NCBI GenBank assembly: GCA_038521825.1
Contig: JBCBKL010000040.1
Location: 1-20,136, forward strand
From: JBCBKL01 sp038521825
Lineage (GTDB): Bacteria; Pseudomonadota; Alphaproteobacteria; Rhodobacterales; Rhodobacteraceae
Direction: 5' to 3'
DNA: 20,136 nucleotides
The notes below the pieces were generated by a model. That model did no database searches, was not told the DNA's origin, and worked only from the letters and a program-made list of their open reading frames with translations. A program made the translations under genes and the position numbers. Shown piece after piece: positions 1 through 6,838 of this stretch. Position 1 is the first letter of the stretch. Each line of letters starts with the position of its first letter.

Positions 1-848
1 GGCAACTGACCCAGACGCGGCATCGCACCGGGGATCTGCCGCAATCGGGACTGCCCGATCGACGCCAGCGGTGTCGAGCCCATAAGGCCGTCGGTATAGG
101 GATGCATCGGTCGGGCAAGGACGTCTTCGACAGCTCCGATCTCGGCAAGGCGGCCAGCATACATCACCGCCACCCGATTTGCGGCCTCAGCAATCACGCC
201 CATGTCGTGGGTGACCAGCATGACAGCCGTTCCCCGCTCGCGGCACAGTCGTTTTAGCAGGGCGATGATCTGGGCCTGAACGCTCACATCGAGCGCCGTT
301 GTCGGTTCGTCGGCTATCACCAAGGACGGTTCGGCGCACAGGGCCAAGGCGATAACCACCCGCTGACGCATCCCGCCCGAAAACTCATGAGGATAACTGT
401 CAATCCGCTGAGCGGCCCCCGGGATACCGACCTCTGCCAACGCGGCCACTGCGCGCTGCCGGGCTTCTGACTGGGTGATGCCAAGATGCTCCAGCATGGT
501 TTCGGCCAGTTGGTCGCCAATCGGGATCAGCGGATTCAGCGATGTCAGCGGATCCTGAAAGACCATGCCGATTTCCTTGCCCCGCACCCGGCGCATCGCA
601 TCGGCGGAGAGGTTGTCGATGCGGCTTCCGTTCAACCAGATCTCACCACCTGCGACATGGGCCGGGCGATCAAGAAGGCCGATCACGGCGTTGCCAGTCA
701 TCGACTTGCCCGCGCCGCTTTCGCCGACGACACCAAGGATTTCACCAGCAGCGATATCCCACGACACGTGATCGACCGGTCGCAGGGTCGCGCCGCGTGT
801 CGGAATTTCCACGACAAGATCGCGGACGGACAGAACAGGATCTTCCAT
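1..848 (-). CDS. Oligopeptide/dipeptide ABC transporter ATP-binding protein (OppD/DppD type), partial
   Basis: This is the cytoplasmic ATPase that powers the peptide-type importer encoded upstream. The reading frame is open from the ATG at 848 to the window edge, giving 282 visible codons, and the 3' end lies outside. All nucleotide-binding motifs are seen: Walker A GESGAGKS (about residues 42-49), Q-loop in MVFQDP (about Q98), signature FSGGM (about 156-160), Walker B LVIADEP (about 177-182), D-loop ALD and switch His in VTHD (about H214). The RPMHPYT segment near residue 247 is the hallmark of the C-terminal oligopeptide-transporter ATPase domain, which separates this from amino-acid or sugar ATPases. 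The ATG overlaps the upstream permease stop by one base (TAATG), which suggests translational coupling. Whether an OppF partner follows cannot be seen. The substrate is not determinable from this subunit. Confidence 0.95.
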   Translation of the reverse strand, partial: MEDPVLSVRDLVVEIPTRGATLRPVDHVSWDIAAGEILGVVGESGAGKSMTGNAVIGLLDRPAHVAGGEIWLNGSRIDNLSADAMRRVRGKEIGMVFQDPLTSLNPLIPIGDQLAETMLEHLGITQSEARQRAVAALAEVGIPGAAQRIDSYPHEFSGGMRQRVVIALALCAEPSLVIADEPTTALDVSVQAQIIALLKRLCRERGTAVMLVTHDMGVIAEAANRVAVMYAGRLAEIGAVEDVLARPMHPYTDGLMGSTPLASIGQSRLRQIPGAMPRLGQL

Positions 849-1801
849 TAACGCAGCCTGGGGTTCAGCGCATCGCGCAGCCAGTCACCCAGAAGATTGA
901 CCGACAAGGCAAGCGCCAGAAGTGTCGCGGCAGGAAAGAGCAGGATCCACCATTCGCCTGAGAACAAGAACCCTTGCCCGATCCGGATGAGGGTGCCAAG
1001 CGATGGCTGGGTGGGTGGCGCGCCGACCCCAAGGAAAGACAGCGTCGCTTCGGCAATGATGGCCAGTGCCAGCGAAATGGTTGCGATCACCAACACGGGT
1101 GAAAGGACATTCGGCAGTATGTGACGTACCATGATCGCAACCTTGCCCCGCCCGATGAGACGCGCTGCCTGCACGTACTCCTTGTTCTTCTCGACCAGCG
1201 TCGCTCCTCGCACGACACGCGCGAACTGCACCCAATCCGAGAGGCCGATGGCAAGGATCAGCACCCAGATCGCCATCTGATCGCGATATTCAATCGGGGT
1301 GATACCCTTGGCGATCCCGAAAATCAGCATGGCGACGAGGATGGCCGGAAAGGTCAGCTGAACATCTGCCACCCGCATGATGATGGTTTCCGTCCAACCC
1401 CCGAGGTAGCCGGCAACAAGACCCAGTGTGACACCAAGGATCGTGGCGAAGAGAACGGCCGCGAAACCCACAAAAAGCGAGATACGCATCCCATAGAGGA
1501 TCGTTGAGAAAACATCGCGCCCCTGATCATCGGTGCCCAGCCAGAATGTCTCACCCGTAAAGGCATTGGGCTGCATCGGCGCGCTAAACCCGTTCATAAG
1601 GTTTAGCGTCGCCGGATCAAATGGGTTGTACGGTGCAATGAGCGGCGCAAAGACCGCACAGAGAACCAAAAGGCTCAGCACCCCGAACGAAATCATCGCG
1701 ACGGCCGAATGCCGAAATTTCCACGCGAAGTCCGACTGCAACGCGCGTTGCAGCGACGATGGTGTGTTTTCGGCAGGCTGTTCGACGCTTACTTCAGCCA
1801 T
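848..1801 (-). CDS. Dipeptide/oligopeptide ABC transporter permease (DppC/OppC type)
   Basis: Inner-membrane permease subunit of 317 residues, the usual length for DppC/OppC. It has a hydrophilic cytoplasmic N-terminus of about 30 residues, then a first membrane segment (about 33-56), then the family motif FWLGTDDQGRDVFS (about 86-99). After that comes the binding-protein-dependent transport domain with about five further hydrophobic segments. The EAA-type coupling loop is EYVQAARLIG with the conserved HILPN just after it (about 208-231); it docks to the ATPase. The ATG at 1801 is preferred because its T is the last base of the permease stop read just before it (TGATG, one-base overlap). A TTG three bases earlier is a less likely alternative. 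It forms the translocation pore with the product of 1801-2781. Confidence 0.95.
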   Translation of the reverse strand: MAEVSVEQPAENTPSSLQRALQSDFAWKFRHSAVAMISFGVLSLLVLCAVFAPLIAPYNPFDPATLNLMNGFSAPMQPNAFTGETFWLGTDDQGRDVFSTILYGMRISLFVGFAAVLFATILGVTLGLVAGYLGGWTETIIMRVADVQLTFPAILVAMLIFGIAKGITPIEYRDQMAIWVLILAIGLSDWVQFARVVRGATLVEKNKEYVQAARLIGRGKVAIMVRHILPNVLSPVLVIATISLALAIIAEATLSFLGVGAPPTQPSLGTLIRIGQGFLFSGEWWILLFPAATLLALALSVNLLGDWLRDALNPRLR

Positions 1802-2781
1802 CAATGCGCCCCCGCCCTGTCGGCCCGCAAACGGGGGTCAATTGCAAAATAGAGAAGATCGACAATCAGATTGATCCCCACGAACATCACCGAGATCAGC
1901 ATCAGATACGCTGCCATCACGGGGATATCGACGAACTGGATGGCGTTGATGAACAAAAGACCGACACCGGGCCACTGAAACACCGTCTCAGTGATGATGG
2001 CGAAGGCGATGATGCTGCCAAGTTGCAGACCCGTAACCGTGATAACCGGCACCAAAGTGTTCTTGAGTGCGTGCCGGAAGTTTACCGCACGCTCTCTCAG
2101 CCCGCGGGCCCGGGCAAAACGGATATAGTCTTGCCGAAGTACCTCCAGCATCTCGGATCGCACCAGCCGCATGATAAGGGTCATCTGGTAGAGACCGAGC
2201 GTGATTGCGGGCAGGATCAGCGCAACAAGCCCGCTCTGGGTCAGAAAACCGGTGGACCAGCCGCCAACCTGCACGGTCTCACCGCGCCCAAAGCTGGGGA
2301 GCCAGTCCAATTCGACCGAAAAGACGTAGATCAGCAGGATGCCGATCAGAAAGGTTGGCAGTGATACCCCGATGAGCGAGACGGTCATGATAACATGAGA
2401 AAGCCAGCCGTCTCGTCGGATCGCTGTATAGACGCCAAGCGCAATGCCGACGAGGATGGCAAAAAGAGCCGAGACGGCGGCCAATTCCAGCGTCGCAGGC
2501 GCCCGTTCCAACAGAATGTCCGCCACTGGCCGCCCTTGCCGATAGGACACGCCAAAATTGCCCTCAACCGCATTGCTTAGAAACTTCCAGTATTGCACCG
2601 GAAACGGTTGATCGAGCCCAAGCTGCGTGCGCAACCTTTCGATGTCGGCCTGCGTCCGTTCCTGGCCAAGCATGTTGTCGATGGGATCGCCAACAAAGCG
2701 GAACATCGAGAACGCGACCAGACCGACCACAAGCAGAACGATGGCGGACTGAAAAACGCGTCTTAGGACATAGGCTAGCAT
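1801..2781 (-). CDS. Dipeptide/oligopeptide ABC transporter permease (DppB/OppB type)
   Basis: Inner-membrane permease of 326 residues, typical of DppB/OppB. The N-terminus MLAYVLRRVFQSAIVLLVVG is the family's first membrane segment. The LGLDQPFPVQYWKFL motif (about 55-69) and GNFGVSYRQGRPV (about 74-86) follow, as in DppB-like permeases. The EAA coupling loop is DYIRFARARGL (about 218-228), followed by HALKNTLVPV; the C-terminal DPRLR is also typical. Upstream spacing to the second binding-protein gene is 55 bases, and the ribosome-binding site is weak (AAAAG just before ATG). It overlaps the next permease by one base. Taken with its neighbours it completes a peptide/nickel-type importer, but permeases of this family do not reveal the ligand. 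Confidence 0.95.
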   Translation of the reverse strand: MLAYVLRRVFQSAIVLLVVGLVAFSMFRFVGDPIDNMLGQERTQADIERLRTQLGLDQPFPVQYWKFLSNAVEGNFGVSYRQGRPVADILLERAPATLELAAVSALFAILVGIALGVYTAIRRDGWLSHVIMTVSLIGVSLPTFLIGILLIYVFSVELDWLPSFGRGETVQVGGWSTGFLTQSGLVALILPAITLGLYQMTLIMRLVRSEMLEVLRQDYIRFARARGLRERAVNFRHALKNTLVPVITVTGLQLGSIIAFAIITETVFQWPGVGLLFINAIQFVDIPVMAAYLMLISVMFVGINLIVDLLYFAIDPRLRADRAGAH

Positions 2782-2836
2782 CTTTTGCGGCTTTCAAAGC
2801 AAGCGGTCGCGACCATCAGACTGCGCCCGGAATGCA

Positions 2837-4402
2837 TCAGTTAACGGTAACCCATCGAAGGATAAAGAAGTTATCCGGTCGTTGCGTGAGATCGATATTC
2901 GCACCGGTGCCCCAGACCAACGGCTGGACATAAAGTGGCACATAGGCAACCTGTTCCTGCAAGATCGACGCGGTTTCATCCAGCATCATCTGGCGCTTAC
3001 TCTCGTCAATCTCTGACTGGATCTGGGGCAGCATCTCATCGATGCGGGCGTTCGAGTATCCACCAAAGTTCCACGATCCCAGCTTTTTCTCTTCATTGGG
3101 CGTTGAGGCAAGAAAGCGGATCGGATGCTCAGCATCGAACGTCCCCGGCGACCAGCCCAACAGGTACATGTCGTAGTTATCGGCCCGAAGTTCGGGCCAA
3201 TAGTTCTGCACCGGCATTGCATCGAGTTCCGGCCGCATCCCGACCTGCGCCAACATGGATGTGACGGCCTGACAAACCGCTTCGTCGTTCAGATAGCGGT
3301 TATTCGGGCATTTGAGGCCGAACGTGAAACCGTCCGGATACCCGGCCTCTGCCAGCAGCGATTTGGCCTCATCGGGGTCATATTCGTATCCCGCCGCGTG
3401 TTGGGTGGAATAGCCGCGCATGGCAGGGCTGACCAACTGGCTGGCCTGTTCCGCGCTGCCACGCATGATGGTCTGCAAGATCGCCGGAACGTTGACGGCC
3501 TTAGCCACTGCCTCGCGCACGCGGACATCGCGAAAAGGGTTGGGCGCGCCGCTGTCGGCGCCATACTTCAGTGCATTCGCCTCGTGCGGAAAGCCCAGCA
3601 TGATGACCCGCGCTTCGATCCCCTGAATCACTGTCACCGCATCGCTCTCGGAAAGCCGTGCTGCGTCCTGGATGGGTACCGGGTTGATCATATCGACATC
3701 GCCCGATAGCAGCGCGGCAACGGCAGTCGCCGGGTTCTGGATCGGGGTGAATTCGGCGCGAGTGATGTTGTGCTCGACGTCGCCCCACCAATCTCCATGC
3801 GGCTCAAGGACAGTGCGCAGGCCGGGCTCTCGCGTCGCGACGCGGAACGCCCCGGTGCCATTTGCATTCAGCGTGGCGAAATTGCCGCTTTCCTTGTCAG
3901 GCAGTGCGGCGTTATTCAAAGTCGCCCAATCTGCATCCATGATCATCCAGTTGGCGATACTGTCCGGGAAGATCGGGTTGGGCGCAGCGGTCAGGATGTC
4001 GACCGTATAGTCATCGACGATCTTGACGTCCGAGACCGGTGCGAACCAGCTGCGCGTATCCGATGCCTCGCTTGCGGCGCGTTCGTAGGAAAACAGAACA
4101 TCTGCGGCATCGAACGTGCTGCCGTCATGAAAGACAACCCCTTCTCGCAGCGTGAAGCGCCATCCGGCGCCGCCTTCGATCGGCGCCCACGACGTCGCAA
4201 GCGCAGGTTCAATCGTCATGTCCTTGCCACGTCGAACAAGACCTTCGTAGACGTTGTTGAGAAAGCCCAAAACCGGAGCGGAGTTCACCGCGTGGGGGTC
4301 CAGAGTTGCAGGATCCGTGGTGCCCGCCCAACGGAACTCTTCTGCGAACGACACCTGGGCCCAAAGGGCGGCGGCGATGGTCGAAATGATCTTGGCTTTC
4401 AT
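2837..4402 (-). CDS. ABC transporter substrate-binding protein, family 5 (peptide/opine/nickel type), second of a tandem pair
   Basis: Periplasmic ligand-binding protein of 521 residues, the usual size for SBP family 5. The frame is open upstream to 4501, but the ATG at 4402 is chosen because it begins a clean Sec signal peptide (MKAKII, then a hydrophobic stretch, with probable cleavage after SFA at residue 20) and has GGGGA nearby as a weak ribosome-binding site. Family features include TLDPHAVNSAP, LREGVVFHDGSTFDAADVLFS, NGTGAFRV and TPIQNPATAVAALLSGDVD. It is clearly paralogous to the 527-residue protein encoded just upstream: both share the CPN(N/D)RY(L/I)NDE motif with a Cys about 14 residues apart from a second Cys, which could form a disulphide. 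Both probably feed the same permease pair. The ligand is unknown. Confidence 0.93.
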   Translation of the reverse strand: MKAKIISTIAAALWAQVSFAEEFRWAGTTDPATLDPHAVNSAPVLGFLNNVYEGLVRRGKDMTIEPALATSWAPIEGGAGWRFTLREGVVFHDGSTFDAADVLFSYERAASEASDTRSWFAPVSDVKIVDDYTVDILTAAPNPIFPDSIANWMIMDADWATLNNAALPDKESGNFATLNANGTGAFRVATREPGLRTVLEPHGDWWGDVEHNITRAEFTPIQNPATAVAALLSGDVDMINPVPIQDAARLSESDAVTVIQGIEARVIMLGFPHEANALKYGADSGAPNPFRDVRVREAVAKAVNVPAILQTIMRGSAEQASQLVSPAMRGYSTQHAAGYEYDPDEAKSLLAEAGYPDGFTFGLKCPNNRYLNDEAVCQAVTSMLAQVGMRPELDAMPVQNYWPELRADNYDMYLLGWSPGTFDAEHPIRFLASTPNEEKKLGSWNFGGYSNARIDEMLPQIQSEIDESKRQMMLDETASILQEQVAYVPLYVQPLVWGTGANIDLTQRPDNFFILRWVTVN

Positions 4403-4486
4403 GGCATTCCCCAATTTGACCGCTCTGGTTCGAGCCGACCATTCAAGTAAACCGAGCGGCATTTGCCGGTCGCATTGCCTGAAACG

Positions 4487-4520
4487 AATGCGCCCCAGCA
4501 TGAAAGGCCGGGGCGCGATT
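4487..4520 (-). terminator. GC-rich hairpin after the first binding-protein gene
   Basis: Arms GCGCCCC (4490-4496) and GGGGCGC (4510-4516) form a perfect 7-bp stem with a 13-base loop. They are extended by AAT/ATT after a one-base bulge. On the minus strand it starts about 7 bases after the stop of 4527-6110, and what follows is only modestly T-rich. It is therefore more likely a partial terminator or mRNA-stabilising element than a complete stop. Confidence 0.55.
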
Positions 4521-4526
4521 GTCAGC

Positions 4527-6110
4527 TTAGTTCAACTTGAAATACTTGAACTTCGCCGTGTCGTCGGGTGCCACCACGGTGTCGATGCCAGAGGCCATGC
4601 CCCAGTTCAGCACCTGGTGGTGGATCGGAATATAGAGCTGCCGTTCCTGTACGACGGCCCAGATATCAGCAATCATCTCGTTGCGCTTGGTCAGATCCGT
4701 CTCGCTGGCCAGCGCCTCGATTTGTGCGTCGAGAGCGGTGTCGCCAAACCGGGTCCCATTCCAAGACCCATACTTCTCACCCTTCGTGTGAACGAGGAAG
4801 TTGAAGATGTATTCACTATCATAGGTCGGCACGCCCCAGCCCAGCATGTAAAAATCCGTTTCCAGATTGTTAATGAGCGGGAAGTGCTGGGCCTTGGGCT
4901 TGGCATCGAGGTTCACCGTGATCCCGATCTGGGCCAGCATGCCGACTGCCGCCTGACAAATGCCTTCATCATTGATGTAGCGGTCATTCGGGCAATCAAG
5001 CTGGATCGAGAACCCATCGGCATAGCCTGCCTCTTCCATCAAAGCCTTGGCCGCCTCGATATCGGTTTTCGATGACGCATCCAGCTCTGCGTCCCACCCG
5101 TTTACGAAGGGCGGCGCGATCATGCCCGCAGGCTGCGATTGGCCCCGCATCACGACCTGCTTGATCGCGTCTCGGTTGATCGACATCGACATGGCGCGGC
5201 GCACACGAACATCGGACAGCGGGTTGGCACCGGAAACGCTGTCGTTGGACAGATCGGCATCGCCCATGTTCATACCGAAAAAGATCACGCGGTTCTGCGG
5301 CGCAGTCCGCACGTCCAAACCGTCGGCTGCCGCGACGCGCTGCAGATCCTGCACTGGTACGTCCTGAATGAAATCGACCTCACCCGACAGCAGCGCAGCG
5401 ACCCGGGTCGCCGCATTCTGGATCGGCGTGTAGATGATCTCGGTCACGTCCATGGGAAACTCGTCCTTGCCCCAGTACGCGTCGTTCAGAGTGAGAACGG
5501 TTTTGACGTCAGGCTCACGGCTGACCAGCTTGTACGGGCCTGTACCATTTGCATTTTTGGCTGCAAAAGTGTCTTCGCCCCCTTCGTAATCCTGCACCTT
5601 GACCGCGTTGTTTGCCTCGGCCCAGCCTTTGTCCATCATGAACATGTTGGTCAGGTTGTTGGGCATGATCGGGTTTGGGCCGTTCGTGACGATTTCCACG
5701 GTGTATTTGTCGGGGGTCCGCACCTCGACGACTGAGGCAAGCAGCTCCTTGTAATCCGAATCCGGTGTCATCGCCCGATCCAGGCTGAACTTGGCGTCTT
5801 CGCTGTCGAATTCGGCACCGTCGTGGAACGTCACGCCCTCGCGCAGCTTGAAGACCCACACATTCGGGTCGTCGGCAGATGGCGCCCACTCGGTTGCGAG
5901 CGCCGGTACGATTGCCCCGGTCATGTCCCGCATGACCAGCGGCTCCATGATCTGATGCGCAAGGGCCGAAGTCGGACCTTCGTTTTGCGCATGCGGGTCG
6001 AGGGTCAGGCTGTCGCCCGCACGCGCCCAGCGTAATGTTTCGGCCGATACCGCACCTGCGCAAAGCGCAAGGACACTGGCCGCCAGCATAGATTTGCTAA
6101 ATCGGTTCAT
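4527..6110 (-). CDS. ABC transporter substrate-binding protein, family 5 (peptide/opine/nickel type), first of a tandem pair
   Basis: Periplasmic binding protein of 527 residues and probably the first gene of the minus-strand importer operon. The start at 6110 is supported by a good ribosome-binding site (GGGGAG about 7 bases upstream) and a Sec signal peptide (MNRFSK, hydrophobic core, VSA cleavage around residue 23). An in-frame extension to 6251 is less likely. Family-5 landmarks are SLTLDPHAQNEGP, LREGVTFHDGAEFDSEDAKFS, NANGTGPYKLVSREPDVKTV, TPIQNAATRVAALLSGEVDF and DVRVRRAMSMSINRDAI. The downstream gene encodes a close relative, so one permease complex appears to be served by two receptors. 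The hairpin just after the stop may let this receptor be made in excess over the membrane parts, as is common for binding-protein genes. Ligand not identifiable. Confidence 0.94.
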   Translation of the reverse strand: MNRFSKSMLAASVLALCAGAVSAETLRWARAGDSLTLDPHAQNEGPTSALAHQIMEPLVMRDMTGAIVPALATEWAPSADDPNVWVFKLREGVTFHDGAEFDSEDAKFSLDRAMTPDSDYKELLASVVEVRTPDKYTVEIVTNGPNPIMPNNLTNMFMMDKGWAEANNAVKVQDYEGGEDTFAAKNANGTGPYKLVSREPDVKTVLTLNDAYWGKDEFPMDVTEIIYTPIQNAATRVAALLSGEVDFIQDVPVQDLQRVAAADGLDVRTAPQNRVIFFGMNMGDADLSNDSVSGANPLSDVRVRRAMSMSINRDAIKQVVMRGQSQPAGMIAPPFVNGWDAELDASSKTDIEAAKALMEEAGYADGFSIQLDCPNDRYINDEGICQAAVGMLAQIGITVNLDAKPKAQHFPLINNLETDFYMLGWGVPTYDSEYIFNFLVHTKGEKYGSWNGTRFGDTALDAQIEALASETDLTKRNEMIADIWAVVQERQLYIPIHHQVLNWGMASGIDTVVAPDDTAKFKYFKLN

Positions 6111-6378
6111 CTTATTCTCCCCAAATTTTTGTTTGTTAGAGCATGCAAGGCGCTTTCGCATTATGCAAGTCACCCCCACTCGACTTGTTGAATGGCGGCA
6201 ATCAATCGACTGATTTTTTGTGCAGTCAGGGACTTCGGCAATCGCATTCAAACAAAAAAACCTTTTGCCTGCCCGGACAGCCGATGAATCCGAAATCTTC
6301 TACCCTAAGTGTTATATCTATAACGGTCGGACAAACCGGCCTTTCCCCGGGGACGGAAACAAACCAACGGAGAGGACC
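6111..6378. promoter_or_regulatory. Divergent promoter region between the peptide importer and the molybdenum hydroxylase genes
   Basis: The region is 268 bases with no convincing gene and serves both transcription directions. For the minus strand, TTGCAT (6163-6168) and CATGCT (6140-6145) are separated by 17 bases and could be a weak sigma-70 promoter; the heptamer ATGCAAG is repeated at 6143-6149 and 6163-6169. A short inverted repeat, GACTG/CAGTC, lies at 6208-6227 around an AT-rich loop. For the plus strand, a palindrome at 6311-6324 contains a good -10-like TATAAC, but no -35 was found upstream of it. TCCCCGGGGA at 6344-6353 is a further perfect palindrome close to the iorA-like ribosome-binding site. 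The promoter assignments are inferences from the sequence alone. Confidence 0.5.
6311..6324. promoter_or_regulatory. Palindrome GTTATA-TC-TATAAC, candidate operator overlapping a -10
   Basis: Perfect 6-bp inverted arms with a 2-base centre, 55 bases upstream of the small hydroxylase subunit gene. The right arm TATAAC matches five of six positions of a -10 hexamer. A regulator bound here would directly control the plus-strand operon. No regulator gene of obvious fit lies next to it. Confidence 0.45.
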
Positions 6379-6837
6379 ATGGTCGAATTCACACTCAACG
6401 GCGAGACCAAACAGGTAGACGCCGATCCAGACATGCCATTGCTTTGGGTGCTGCGCGACGAATTGAACATGACCGGCACGAAGTTCGGGTGCGGTGTGGC
6501 GTCATGCGGCGCGTGCACCGTCCATATCGATGGGGTACCATCACGTTCGTGCCAGTCATTTTTGGGCGATCTTGAAGGCGCGGAGATTACCACAATCGAA
6601 GGCATCGAAACGCCACAAGCCCAGGCCATTCAGGCGGCGTGGGTCGAGCTACAAGTTCCCCAATGCGGATACTGCCAGTCGGGCCAGATTATGTCGGCGG
6701 CAGCGCTTTTGTCGGAAACACCCAAACCAACGGACGAAGACATCGACTTCGCGATGGAGGGAAACCTTTGCCGCTGCGCGAGCTACGCGCGCATTCGCAA
6801 AGCTATCCACCGTGCGGCCGAGATGATGGAGGTCTGA
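6379..6837 (+). CDS. Small [2Fe-2S] subunit of a molybdenum hydroxylase (isoquinoline 1-oxidoreductase alpha-like)
   Basis: Electron-transfer subunit of 152 residues, normal for IorA-like proteins. The N-terminal plant-ferredoxin-type cluster ligands are C38, C43, C46 and C58 (GCGVASCGACTVH and SC). The C-terminal helical cluster has C96 and C99 (QCGYCQSGQ) with C131 and C133 (NLCRC), so all eight ligands are present. The start at 6379 has the ribosome-binding site AGAGGA at ideal distance; an open extension upstream lies in the promoter region and is rejected. The next gene begins one base after this stop, and GGAGG inside the 3' end serves it. In the family, electrons from the Mo site pass through the two clusters to an external acceptor. 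No FAD subunit is encoded here, so a cytochrome or other carrier would be needed. The substrate could be an N-heterocycle or an aldehyde. Confidence 0.93.
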   Translation: MVEFTLNGETKQVDADPDMPLLWVLRDELNMTGTKFGCGVASCGACTVHIDGVPSRSCQSFLGDLEGAEITTIEGIETPQAQAIQAAWVELQVPQCGYCQSGQIMSAAALLSETPKPTDEDIDFAMEGNLCRCASYARIRKAIHRAAEMMEV

Positions 6838-6838
6838 G

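Noticed and set aside
1759..2364. Long plus-strand open frame of 201 codons opposite the permeases
   Set aside because: It lies wholly within two overlapping, clearly recognised permease genes on the other strand and its translation is rich in His, Gln and Asp, as expected of an antisense shadow.
4254..5075. Plus-strand open frame of 273 codons opposite the binding-protein genes
   Set aside because: It runs across two real genes and their intergenic hairpin, has no recognisable domain, and is explained by codon bias on the opposite strand.
6220..6378. N-terminal extension of the small hydroxylase subunit
   Set aside because: The extension runs through the promoter region and its palindromes, while the ATG at 6379 has a well-placed AGAGGA and gives the normal family N-terminus.
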